Below, one piece after another: positions 22,589 to 32,158 of a DNA stretch of 64,000 nucleotides (position 1 is its first letter; each line of letters opens with the position of its first letter). The position numbers were made by a program, and so were the translations under genes. The notes beneath the pieces are model-generated. The model saw only the letters and a list, made by a program, of their open reading frames with translations. It had not been told where the DNA came from and did not search any database. Source of the stretch: Dysidea avara (Eukaryota; Porifera; Demospongiae; Dictyoceratida; Dysideidae). The DNA is taken from NCBI RefSeq assembly GCF_963678975.1, contig NC_089275.1, positions 20,852,467 to 20,916,466 of the forward strand, read 5' to 3'.

Positions 22589-24091
22589 ATGGAATTGGGA
22601 ACAAAAGAAGATGCTCCTGTTAATCCTGAACAGGCCAAAATTTCTTTGTGTAGTGAGCATGGTTATGAGCTGAAACACTATTGTGAAGACTGTGATAAAG
22701 TGGTGTGTATCTACTGTATAATGAAGGAACACAATGACCACAATCATAACATGCTGAAGAAGTGGCATAGAAAGCGTGAACTAAACAACACCATTACAGG
22801 AGACGAAGATAACGTACAGATTAATGTTATCAGTGATCAAGTAAAGAAGAAAAGAAAGACCCGAAGTAGCACACATAGTGACAGCTGTAAGTATATGTAT
22901 GGACAAATGGTTGGAAAAGTGATGACTTATTATGGAGACGGAGAGCATGTCATGTCTTGTGTTCCTCGATTACCCGATTGTACTGTGAGTAACCCAGTAG
23001 TGGTTAGTGACCAAGTTAAACTGACTGCTATACTGAAAGACGTTTGTGGGTCTCCTATAACAAACCAATCAAGTTATCTAGAAATCAGCTGCAACAAGGA
23101 GAAGGAATTCATGCAGAATATACATATTGAAGAGCAGTCAAGAGGACAGTACATTATTTCATATAATCCCAAAAGAAAAGAATGTCATTCATTATCAGTT
23201 TCCTGGAAAGAATTTCATGCCAAAAGTAAGGTGTTGGTGAATCTTCGACACTACACTGACATCAAACAGGAGGTGAAAATCATTGGTACGTATCAAAATA
23301 ACAATTTAAAACGTCCATATCTTTTAGCTAAAGGATCTAACAATGAACTTATTGTTAGAAGCAGCAAGGAATTAGTAGTATTTGATAAACACCTTCAATA
23401 TTCTCATGTTATTGGTAGAACAGGTAGTCATTGTACTAACATATTCCAGGCCATCACTGGATTAGCAGTAGACAAGAAAGGATACTTGTATGTAGCAGAC
23501 TGTGACTTGCACCGCATTCTGAAATTTGCACTAAATGGAATGCCCATTTCCATAATTGGCAGTGAAGGTACTGCTAATGGCCAGTTCAGGTCTCCTTATG
23601 GTCTGCTGTTGACGCAGTCACAGTTGCTCTTTGTGTGCGACTTTAGCAACCACAGAATCCAGGTGTTTAAAAATGATCAATTCTTGTACTGCTTTGGAGA
23701 ACAAGGCACAGAACCTGGTAACTTCCATTACCCTATTGATCTAACAATGAACAATAGTGAAGATAAGTTGTTTGTCAGTGATTGTAACTGTAGAGTCCAG
23801 GTATTTAGTGCACAAGGACAATTCCTAAAAGTATTTGACTGTGATTTCACTAATGTCCCCTACCAGTTACAACATCCAGTTGGTATACACTATACACCAG
23901 ATGGACACTTGTTGATCAGTTGCTATGGCACACACTGTGTAATGGTGTTCAAAGAAGATGGGAAGTTTGTATCAGCCATTGAAGGTACCTATCAAGGCAA
24001 GGAAAGGTTTAGTCACCCTTGTGGAGTAGTAATGATGGACTATGGACAAATAGTAATAGCTGGTAGTTATAATAAACTAGTTGTGTTTTAG
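22589..24091 (+). CDS. B-box / filamin / NHL-repeat protein, no RING (TRIM2/3/71-like)
   Basis: Single-exon frame of 500 residues. The frame is open further upstream, but only through a GTG; the first ATG is 22,589, and the same ATG context survives in the pseudogene at 5,414. Order: B-box type 2 zinc finger (C21, H24, C32, C35, C40, C43, H48, H51), a lysine/arginine cluster KKKRKTR near 86-92 (possible nuclear signal), an immunoglobulin-like filamin repeat near 130-225, then NHL repeats from about 240 to the end (YVADCDLHRILKF, FVCDFSNHRIQVF and FVSDCNCRVQVF are typical blade strands). This is the C-terminal architecture of TRIM2/3/71 proteins, whose NHL propeller binds RNA or protein, but there is no RING, so E3 ligase activity is not expected from this chain alone. 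The short B-box to filamin spacing leaves little room for a coiled coil. Confidence 0.9.
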   Translation: MELGTKEDAPVNPEQAKISLCSEHGYELKHYCEDCDKVVCIYCIMKEHNDHNHNMLKKWHRKRELNNTITGDEDNVQINVISDQVKKKRKTRSSTHSDSCKYMYGQMVGKVMTYYGDGEHVMSCVPRLPDCTVSNPVVVSDQVKLTAILKDVCGSPITNQSSYLEISCNKEKEFMQNIHIEEQSRGQYIISYNPKRKECHSLSVSWKEFHAKSKVLVNLRHYTDIKQEVKIIGTYQNNNLKRPYLLAKGSNNELIVRSSKELVVFDKHLQYSHVIGRTGSHCTNIFQAITGLAVDKKGYLYVADCDLHRILKFALNGMPISIIGSEGTANGQFRSPYGLLLTQSQLLFVCDFSNHRIQVFKNDQFLYCFGEQGTEPGNFHYPIDLTMNNSEDKLFVSDCNCRVQVFSAQGQFLKVFDCDFTNVPYQLQHPVGIHYTPDGHLLISCYGTHCVMVFKEDGKFVSAIEGTYQGKERFSHPCGVVMMDYGQIVIAGSYNKLVVF

Positions 24092-24876
24092 ATATATGTA
24101 ACTACTTTATAAAATTTTTACTTGTGATTGTATTATATTTAGGCTAATAAGCTGTAATCACTGTAACATAATTTACTACTGTATTAACATTTAAAGTGCA
24201 CATTATGTTGTATTATGTTCTATTATAACACCTTACCTGACCTGCTGTTTTCAACATCAAAAAAATAACCAAGGATATAATATTATTGTAACACCCTTTA
24301 ACATGAAGTTGCCTAAATTTTGTTGTCATAAAATTAATAGGGATGAGTATATATATATTTTTGCTTTTCCTTCCACCTATTTTTCTTTCCAGCAATTCTA
24401 TATTTCTTTTCTCCATATATTGCTCAAATTTTATCAAGCTATATTTATTTTAATCACTCAATGTTGACCAGAGGCAGAGGAGACACCTTTTTGCAGCTAG
24501 GGCTGTTTATGTTATACTCAATTTTACATGATACATTCCCTATTTTTTTCAAATAACAGTTTCAACTTAATACACTCCCTACACAATCACATCCTCTTCT
24601 TTCCTCTGGAACTGAATACCACATAATCCAGATCCTTACCTATGGTTTTTAATTTTTTTTGCTAGCTACATGTTTTTGCATGTCTCTTTATTTACTGTCT
24701 TTCCTTGTACTGTATTGTAGTTTTTGTTACTGTAGTTTTCTTTTTGTATCACTGGGGACCATCTTGTTGACATGTCCCAGTATGCAAAGAACACTAGCAT
24801 GTGAAGCATGCCAACCTAGGGGGAGGGGGGCTGGGAGCATGCCCCCAGGAAATTTACCCTCTGAAATCTGAGAGAT

Positions 24877-25186
24877 TAATATGTGACTGGGCCTGCAAAA
24901 ATAAGGCATGTGGGTACATACTACCTTTTTCAAAGCTCACTGCCCATAACTTTTTGTGTCTTTTTGTGTTTTTGTGTTTTTGTGTCTTTTTGTAACTTTT
25001 TGTGTCTTTGTCTTTGTCTTTTTGTGTCTTTGTCTTTGTCTTTTTGTGTCTTTGAAATTTCAAGTAGGTATTAAAAGTTTTATAACACAAGTAAAAATTT
25101 TATCCCAGTACTGAGATACAATTTGTTGTGTGACACGGTGTAGTTTGTGCCCATATGACATATTTCACAGGCACAATCACATATTA
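24877..25186. mobile_element. TIR element of TGTGACTGGGCCTG family, copy 1
   Basis: The left end TAATATGTGACTGGGCCTGC leads to GGCATGTGGG; the right end carries the inverse (CCCATATGACATATTTCACA GGC...). Same family at 30,713-30,975 and 35,970-36,253. The interior is mostly TTTTTGTGTC low-complexity repeat (about 24,953-25,055). Confidence 0.7.
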
Positions 25187-25610
25187 GTTTGACTGTTGTA
25201 TAAGGGTGACTGCTCTATAACAGAATCTTGATCTTGAGACATTTATATAAGTATCCAAAGGATTTATATGGAGGTCTGAGGGCTTGACCCGAGGAAAGTT
25301 GTGAAAATTAGACTGTTAAGATTGAATCTGATAGCGATTACAACAGTTACCATTATTTGTTGACTGTACTGTATTAGGGTGACTGCTCTATTAGGATATG
25401 TACCACTTTCACACCTCAGATCAAAGGAAAGCCAGTGCATATATATCACATATTGCACTGAATCAAAATGTTAACAAGATATACACACTGCTACCAGTGC
25501 GTATATCTTGTTAAGGCAGTGCGTATATCTCATTAACTTGAGACATTGCATACCTAATAGGTGTGCACACTATATCCAGAAATCATCAGATTTCTTTGAT
25601 GTTATACTGT

Positions 25611-25905
25611 TATCCTCTATAATAGGGAATCAAGCAAGCTGTGATTGTGGGATAGAATTCTGCCAAACAACCTATGCTTGTAGGATTCAATTTTAATATA
25701 TCAACAGTAGTTTGTTTTTTTACTTTTGTAAATGTAGCAATTAATTAACATAATTAACACTAGTCTTTTAAAATTGCTATATTAGCAATAAAAAAATCAA
25801 ACTACTGTTTGATGTATTAAAATTGAATCCCACAATCATAGTTTGTTTGGCAAAATTCAATCCCACAATCACAGCTTACTTGGTTCCCTATATAAGAGAA
25901 GGGTA
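25611..25905. mobile_element. Foldback element, AAGCTGTGATTGTGGG arms
   Basis: Arms of about 90 bp: AGCTGTGATTGTGGGATAGA, ATTCAATTTTAATA and CAGTAGTTTG recur inverted at 25,795-25,880. The outer edges CTATAATAGGGAATCAAGC / GGTTCCCTATATAAGAG extend the symmetry. Non-coding. Confidence 0.7.
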
Positions 25906-25920
25906 TAGCAACTAAAGATT

Positions 25921-26075
25921 TTACCAATTAGGTGAGTGTACATGCTAAAGTAGAACATATTAATTATACCATGGGCACTCGTGCTTTGCCTGTATATATA
26001 CACTCAGGCCTGCAGCCCTCGTGCTTGTGCGTATATCAGGCAAAGTACTCATGCCTGTGGTATAACTATTACATA
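25921..26075. repeat. Hairpin element, copy 2
   Basis: Starts ACCAATTAGGTGAG and ends TATAACTATTACATAT, as at 3,751-3,913. Imperfect inverted arms GGGCACTCGTGCTTTGCCTG / CAGGCAAAGTACTCATGCC. Confidence 0.5.
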
Positions 26076-26437
26076 TCCATCTTGATGCACTGGTAGCTAT
26101 GCATTGCTATTTGGTGTAATCAGAATAATTGTATGACAGTATGAGATAATTTTAGAAGAGGCTAAGCCCCTCCATAATCTCTTTGAGCTCCCCTCCTCCA
26201 ACGCCTGTTCATTCCTCCTAGTTTTGCTTAGCCAGACTCTTTTATGTTTAGTTGAGGACCCAGCACAAAAGAAGAAAAAGTGGTCTAGCTACATGACACT
26301 ACTTCCCTCCCACCAATTTTTATTTGCTATAATCATTATATTTGAAATAAAACTGCCACACCATAATAGGACACATGGAAAAGACACCGTATTACATAGA
26401 TCCGTATGCATGTGTTAGACAACTTATTATGTTCTAC

Positions 26438-28860
26438 CTAAACTGCAATTTTATGTATGCCATCCAATTCATAGATCAGTATGTGTGTTGGTAAGGCTGC
26501 ATCAGGATCATACACTACTATCTCATCATAGTTCAGTGATGTACCACGACGTCCATAGACAGAGTCATATCCTGGAGGAGGTTCTGACAAAGTAGTGTTG
26601 TTTCTTTTTATAATAAACCTCTTTCCCTGAGCTACATCAAACAGCAACATTGCCCGATAGTAACCATGTCCTTGGGTATAGTCGTGACATTTTGATGAAT
26701 TGGGAGCCAAATAAAATCCATCTCCAAACCGCTGAAAATTTGGTATGTTAGTGCTTTTGTATTCCAATAAGAAACCATGTTGACTTATACCACAGATTCC
26801 ACAATCCTCATCACTACAGAAAGATACCGTATGGTAGATGTTACACTGCAGCTTTGTGCCATGGTAGTATCGATACACAGTTGGCTCTGACAGACTTGAT
26901 AGGTATACTTGAAAACGGCTTTTCAATTTTGGATTGTCAATTAGTAACACTTCTTTTAGTCTTCCACACGTCCCTTTCTTCCATTGTCTAGTAAATCGAT
27001 CCTTGACTTGTTTGAATTCCTTGTTGTTTGCTTTTCGAATAGTCACTACAACAGATACACAATTACAAACAAAACCAGCACATAACATATGCAATCAACA
27101 CATAAATAAATAAGTACTAGCCACATCAAATTTCTGACATATACAGATACGTATATTGATAAGCAACCAAACTGTATGGCAATAATGTCTGGAAGGTATT
27201 GTGGAAGGTTTGCACTTTGATGCCAATATCAGCTTCACTTTTAGACATGTAGTCCCTTGTATGCCTAGACCATGAACTAGTTACAAAGCAATGTTCCCAC
27301 TCTGCTTCGTTTTCAGCTGTTCCACCAGTTGCACAGCAATACTAATGAAGAACAGCACAAGAAGTGCCTCTGCAACCACTGTGAAATTGACAGACAATTC
27401 TCATAATTTTGTGTAAGCCATAATTCGCCATCTGCAAATCAATATTTAAACAGTAGTGGAGAAAGAAATGTAACATGAAATGGACAAAGGTAAGTCCATC
27501 ATACATTGTAGCTGCTGATCTGGCCTAAGTGGTATCAAACAGTGAAGAAATCAAACCAGTAAACTTACCCATAGTCAAATGATGCTGGTATCTGTTAGTC
27601 AGTTAATAGAAAATTCAGTTGAAGGAGGTACTGTCCACCTAGTGTTGTTTCTTTTTTATAATAAGCCTCTACACGTCCTTGTGTGTAGTCATGACATTCT
27701 GACAAATTTGGAGCCAAATAAAATCCATCTCCAAACCGCTGGTCATAAGTGTTTGGGGTCGCTCTGAAGGCCTTTTTACTTTGATTGTGTTATTGCCAAG
27801 CTGTCATGAAGGAAAAGTGACAACCAATCTGTTTACTTCAACAGTTGGAGGCATGGTGCAAACATTATGGATGATTTTTAACATTAAACCATTGCTGGGA
27901 TGAAGTGATGCCTAACATTGAAAAAAATCAAGCCAATAGGCTTACCCATTATTGACTTACACTGCATGGCCTGAATACATTGGTTAGTTAGTTAGTCAGT
28001 AGAAATTTTGTTGTTCTTTATTGGTGGCATGGGTTGTACTAAAGATATTTTTTTGGGATTTGATTATCCAGAAGTAATACTACTGCAGAGATTCCATGAG
28101 TATTATGAGGCTGAAGGTCCAAGCGTTCATGATTCCTACTATACAGTACTACCATACCGCGCTTTCCTTTGTCCCTTTGTGTTGAGGTCTGGGGGTCCCC
28201 AGTATTTTTGAAGACTAAAAAAATCCAAACTATGACAGGGCCATGCCCCCTTACATCGACTGCTTTACCACACTCTGAAAATATATCAAATAAGTACCAA
28301 TCAGAGATTTCAATACAAAATTATTGCTTACAAATGCAACTGCACTAATCACATGGTTGAGTTGGCGCTACCAGAATGTTGGTGGTTCCAATCCAATCAA
28401 ATTGATTATGTAATATGAATATTTGAAAGGATTTGCGGCTAGTGATTAATACTTCTACAATGACACCGGTATACAAACCACATTGATTACCTCTTTCTGT
28501 CCATGGTGCTGCAGAGTGTCTCTGTACATTGCTAGCCATACTTGTGAACTGATGACTACTGCCCACTGGATCTGTGTAATAATGGTATCCATCATTATGA
28601 TTGTTTATAGCATCACTTGAAGATTGGCACCGTAAAAAGATGACAAATAGTACAATCATCACACCATGTACTCTGGTATTAGGTTCAGCAAGCAAAAACA
28701 AGGAGACAATAACCCAAAATCCAGGCTGAGTTAATATTCTGTATACAATCCAAGTGAACAATTTAGTGAGCTTGAATATGCACCATAATAAAACTAATGC
28801 AAGAAGACCTAGTACTACCAGTACAATTCCAGGAGGCACATCACTATTATGAGTAGCCAT
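26438..28860 (-). CDS. Membrane-anchored PARP-like ADP-ribosyltransferase 1 (two exons)
   Basis: Exon 1 is 28,860-28,491, exon 2 is 27,045-26,438; donor AGAG^GTAATC and acceptor TTGTAG^TGACTA give a phase-1 join and 325 residues. I start at the ATG at 28,860 (MATHNSD...) because the frame upstream opens only with GTG and paralogue 2 also begins MAT. Residues ~11-80 hold two or three hydrophobic segments, then a serine-rich linker. Residues ~124-325 resemble a PARP catalytic domain: H185 in YYHGT, Y235 in GDGFYLAPNSSK, E298 in LNYDEIVVYDPDAALP, matching the H-Y-E triad. A C-x4-C-x2-C cluster (C200, C205, C208) suggests metal binding. The H-Y-E triad permits ADP-ribosyl transfer; mono versus poly activity cannot be told. 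Exon 2 is nearly identical to that of the gene at 32,159-34,491. Confidence 0.85.
27126..27330 (-). other. Unexplained open frame in PARP-like gene 1 intron
   Basis: On the minus strand a stop-free frame starts near 27,330 and ends at a TGA (27,128-27,126). It reads like protein (for example TAENEAEWEHCFVTSSWSRH, then DIGIKVQTFHNTFQTLL). Just upstream, after an acceptor-like TTTCACAG near 27,382, another frame encodes the hydrophobic segment ALLVLFFISIAVQLV. A +1 shift would join the two. It could be a decayed exon of an unrelated gene or an alternative exon. No family is recognised. Confidence 0.3.
27618..27742 (-). pseudogene. PARP-like exon 2 fragment in the intron
   Basis: Matches exon 2 of both PARP-like genes around the GFYLAPNSSK and downstream region (GGAGCCAAATAAAATCCATC is shared), with about 40 bp deleted between the two parts. 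It lies in the intron of gene 1 on the same strand. One part, GGAGGTACTGTCCACCTAGT, is closer to gene 2, so it probably remains from an earlier third copy. Confidence 0.8.
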
Positions 28861-29494
28861 GATTAACAACGTAGGGATCGACGTATAAGGATCAATTTGA
28901 GTAGCTACCGGCGGTAGGTGGGCTGGTGCCGAGAGATCGGAGCTTTTCACGATACGGTCGAGTGTTTCTCACACAGATCTAGACGTATAGCTCATTGATC
29001 TTACCGATTCTTACGCCACTACAAAGCTACTTGAGGCCTTCCTTCGTACCGAAACTAATTCTCAAACGAAAAATTAACGCAACGCGCACCCGGTTGAATT
29101 TTATGCGTATAGCTAGTACCGAGATATCATGTAAACTAATAAACGGTAACCCTCGAATAAACCAGCCTCACAATAGCATAGGTAATGTACGCATATTAAG
29201 CATAGGCTTATAATAAGTTGCATACTTCAGCCGGCAGAGCTTGTGTTGCCACTGAGTCTCCAGCCGGCCGGTTTGCCAGGATAGCTATTTAACTCTCGGG
29301 CTTCCGTGAACATCATGGGATGTAGTTGATCCGTTGAACAGTTGATATGCCATGTATAATTGTTCGTTTTATAAGTAGCTAGCTACGATTTAGCTATTTT
29401 ACTTTTGTCTTGCCAGGGCTCCAGTTATTATTACATTTTTTAGCTGCAAGAACAGCTTGCTCGGAACAGCTTTAAAAGGTGGCCAGGCTACATG
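28861..29494. promoter_or_regulatory. Upstream region of PARP-like gene 1
   Basis: Contains TCTCAAACGAAAAATTAACG followed by CAACGCGCACCC (about 29,060-29,090), which matches TCTCGAACGAAAAATACTGA then ACGCGCGCCCC upstream of gene 2 (34,693-34,722). More GC-rich than its surroundings. Presumed shared promoter region; no TATA box is identified. Confidence 0.45.
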
Positions 29495-29496
29495 TA

Positions 29497-29681
29497 CAGT
29501 GGAACTTGTCTTAGCGTCCACTTGTTTAAAAAGGCCACCTCTCTACAAAGACCACTTGTAAACTCCCCAGGTGGGCTATTTTTACACTGGTTAACCTGTT
29601 TAAAGCAACCACCTACCTACCTATTAGCTAAGGCCAAAAATCTTGGCCCATATAGGTGACCATCTTAGACAGGTTTCACTG
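29497..29681. mobile_element. Tc1/mariner-type MITE, TA TSD
   Basis: 185 bp with inverted ends CAGTGGAACTTGTCTTAGCG and (complement) CAGTGAAACCTGTCTAAGAT, flanked by TA on both sides. Non-coding. Confidence 0.8.
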
Positions 29682-29970
29682 TAAGAATAGTAACTTGGTA
29701 ACCCTGAGAGACTAGACTCCTGATCCCTTGTAATTATATTGTACATCTATAACTGCCAAATTATTATGTCTCTTGTACTGTTACTGTCTGTACTTTGTGT
29801 GTACCAATGTGTGTGTATGTTGTATGTACTTGTATGTATGCTCGGCCTCCTGTATGGAAGAACAATTTTTAGCCGAATACAAGAGCTAAAATAAAAATCA
29901 ATCAACCAATCATTAGTGTATTATATGTATGACAATACCTACATGGTGTCTTGGAAGAATCGGTTAGCTA

Positions 29971-30398
29971 TAGGGATGAGCCTATTTTGCTTTTTTTTCC
30001 ACCTATTTTTCTTTCCAGCAATTCTTTTATTTTTTACCTATTTTGCTCAATATTTTGCTCGAAATTTTTCTATTTTGCTGAGCATCAGTAAAAATTAATT
30101 ACAGTATCTCAAGCTTACAAGCATATGTGACTGCTCTATTAGAATATTTCGTACATAGTGACTGCTCTATTAGAGTATCTCGATCTTTAGTCACCATTTC
30201 CTATGAGCATATGTTGTCCTAATACTATGCGTGACTGTTCTATTAGAGTATCTCGATCTTTATCATACAAAATGTGCTAAGCTGCCATTCCTTGGTGCCC
30301 ATTTTTCCAATTTTCCACCTATTTTTCCAGCATTTTGCTCTTTGCTTTTACCAACGTATTTTTCCAAAAATTTTGCCGGCAAAATCGGCGCATCCCTA
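29971..30398. mobile_element. hAT-type MITE with 8-bp TSD (TAGGGATG ends)
   Basis: 428 bp with inverted ends TAGGGATGAGCCTATTTTGC and (complement) TAGGGATGCGCCGATTTTGC, flanked by exact GTTAGCTA duplications (29,963-29,970 and 30,399-30,406). The interior repeats CCACCTATTTTTC and TTTTGCTC and carries three GACTGYTCTATTAGA motifs (30,131-30,255). A fragment of the same family is near 24,338-24,430. Confidence 0.9.
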
Positions 30399-30712
30399 GT
30401 TAGCTAGCTTAGCCTAGCAAGGCCTGAAACTCTTGCAATAAAATTTCGAAACTTCTATGCTGTAACATAATGTAACAGGCTTTGTAACTTGCCTGTCTTG
30501 CCATGTATATAGTTTAGCTTTTGTTTTGATTTGAAAGGGGCATATCCCCTTTGTACACGAATTACATAAGAAGGGGAAAATTAAGAGCAACCATGAGACT
30601 TTGTGTATAGAGAGTTTGTGTATGAAAACAGCCAATAGACAAATTATAAAACAGTATAAGAAGCAATTTTGTGCTAGCTTTCTTGTTATCGAAGTGTAAT
30701 TGGTGAAGTATA

Positions 30713-30975
30713 AAATGTGACCGGGCCTGAGATAATATAGGGCATGTGGGCACAAACTACACCCCATCACTCTACAGGGCATATCTCAGCGCTGGAACAG
30801 AATATTTGCATTCAGTAACTTGCATAATGAATAAAGCTAATTAAATGTTTTCTAAGAGTTGAAAATTGCATTGCCTTGGTATAATGGTATAAAACGTTAT
30901 GAGTAATGGAAGTTTGAAAAATTAGGCAAAAATCATGTGCCCACATGCCCTATTTTTGCAGGCCCAGTTACAAGT
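30713..30975. mobile_element. TIR element of TGTGACTGGGCCTG family, copy 2
   Basis: Left end ATGTGACCGGGCCTGAGATA leading to GGGCATGTGGGCACAAACTA; right end GTGCCCACATGCCCTATTTT then TGCAGGCCCAGTTACA. No coding sequence. Confidence 0.75.
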
Positions 30976-30979
30976 GCAT

Positions 30980-32158
30980 TCAATTTTACTGCGTATATTG
31001 TGTATCAAACAAGGCGAAAAACAGCATGCTGCATGTGTGTTAATTTATTAAGGGATAGTATAGCATTTAGTGGGCATCTGGTTTTTAGAGGTATATAGCT
31101 ATATAATATTTAGCACATGTACAGCATCAACTTTTTTCAGTGCATGCATTTAAAAACTGATGAATGAAGTACATAAAGCTGACAAGCATTTGATTAATGT
31201 ATGCTGTATCTCAAAGAAGAGTCAATTCGAAACTACAATTTTAGCTACACTTCTCTATAATATTTTTAATGTATGCATGGTCAAAACATAATACAGATTG
31301 CTAGTTTTTAATCTAACAGTAGGATGTGCTGATCATGAGTGGAGCCTGCTAATCAATGTTAATCTGAGTGCACTGCAACAAAATTATATGGTGCATCAGT
31401 ACAATATGGATTCAAATCTGTGAAACTTGGATACTCATTTTGATGAAAGTTAGGTATAAGCATATGCCCAAGCTAATGGTTGAAAATGAACCAGCCAAAA
31501 CACTTTAGCACAGCAGTTATACATATACTTGTGTGGCAACAAGTGCATGAGCTACCAACACTCATAGTTGTCAAAACATCAAGTTTCCCAGCTAACATCA
31601 CAAGGCTTACTTGCTCATTCAATTTTATGTGCTTCATATAGCTACACAATAACTTGTATATAAACCAATAATAGCTGATACAGCTTGACAAAACATTGTT
31701 GCTTTCTAGCAAGACTAATGCATCTGCAAAGCACCTCTCACTACAGAATTTGCCGACAGCACTTTATATATCTTGGTAACATAATAACTTCCTGCATAGC
31801 ATATAGATACAGATACGCTCACAATACCATATGCATACTACCTATATTTTTAAAAAAAAATTGCGTGCATGAGCTTCTGACACAAAAAACCAGTTTGGTG
31901 AATCCGGTAAATCAGATGAATCAGCAAAACAAACTATAGCTACAGTACTAGCAGATGAAAAACTAATAATTATATGGCTGCAAGTACTTAGTCTAGTACT
32001 TATTTATACCTAATTCCATTACACCATTCTGTAATTTTCATGTGAATTTCAGCAAAAATACAAAAAAAAAACTGTTACAGTATGCCAAAAAGTCAATAAC
32101 ATCATATTAAGTGATGATTTTAAGGATGCTAGCTATCACAGTTATGTTTGATAGTTCA
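30980..32158. other. Intergenic, no gene seen
   Basis: AT-rich unique-looking sequence with short stop-bounded frames only. It is the 3' flank of PARP-like gene 2. Confidence 0.5.

Larger units (their letters stand above)
24092..26437. other. Spacer between NHL gene and PARP-like gene 1
   Basis: No gene seen. Holds a fragment of the GGGATGAG element (about 24,338-24,430), a CATGCCCCCAGGAAA dispersed-repeat fragment (24,815-24,860), an inverted-repeat element, a TTTTTGTGTC low-complexity run, a foldback element and a hairpin repeat copy, described separately. Confidence 0.6.

Noticed and set aside
27046..27094. Extension of PARP-like exon 2 upstream of VTIRKAN
   Set aside because: It starts with TTG and crosses an acceptor site used in the same place by paralogue 2; it is intron.
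28861..28950. 30-residue N-terminal extension of PARP-like protein 1
   Set aside because: It begins with GTG and has no counterpart in paralogue 2, which starts MAT at the matching ATG.
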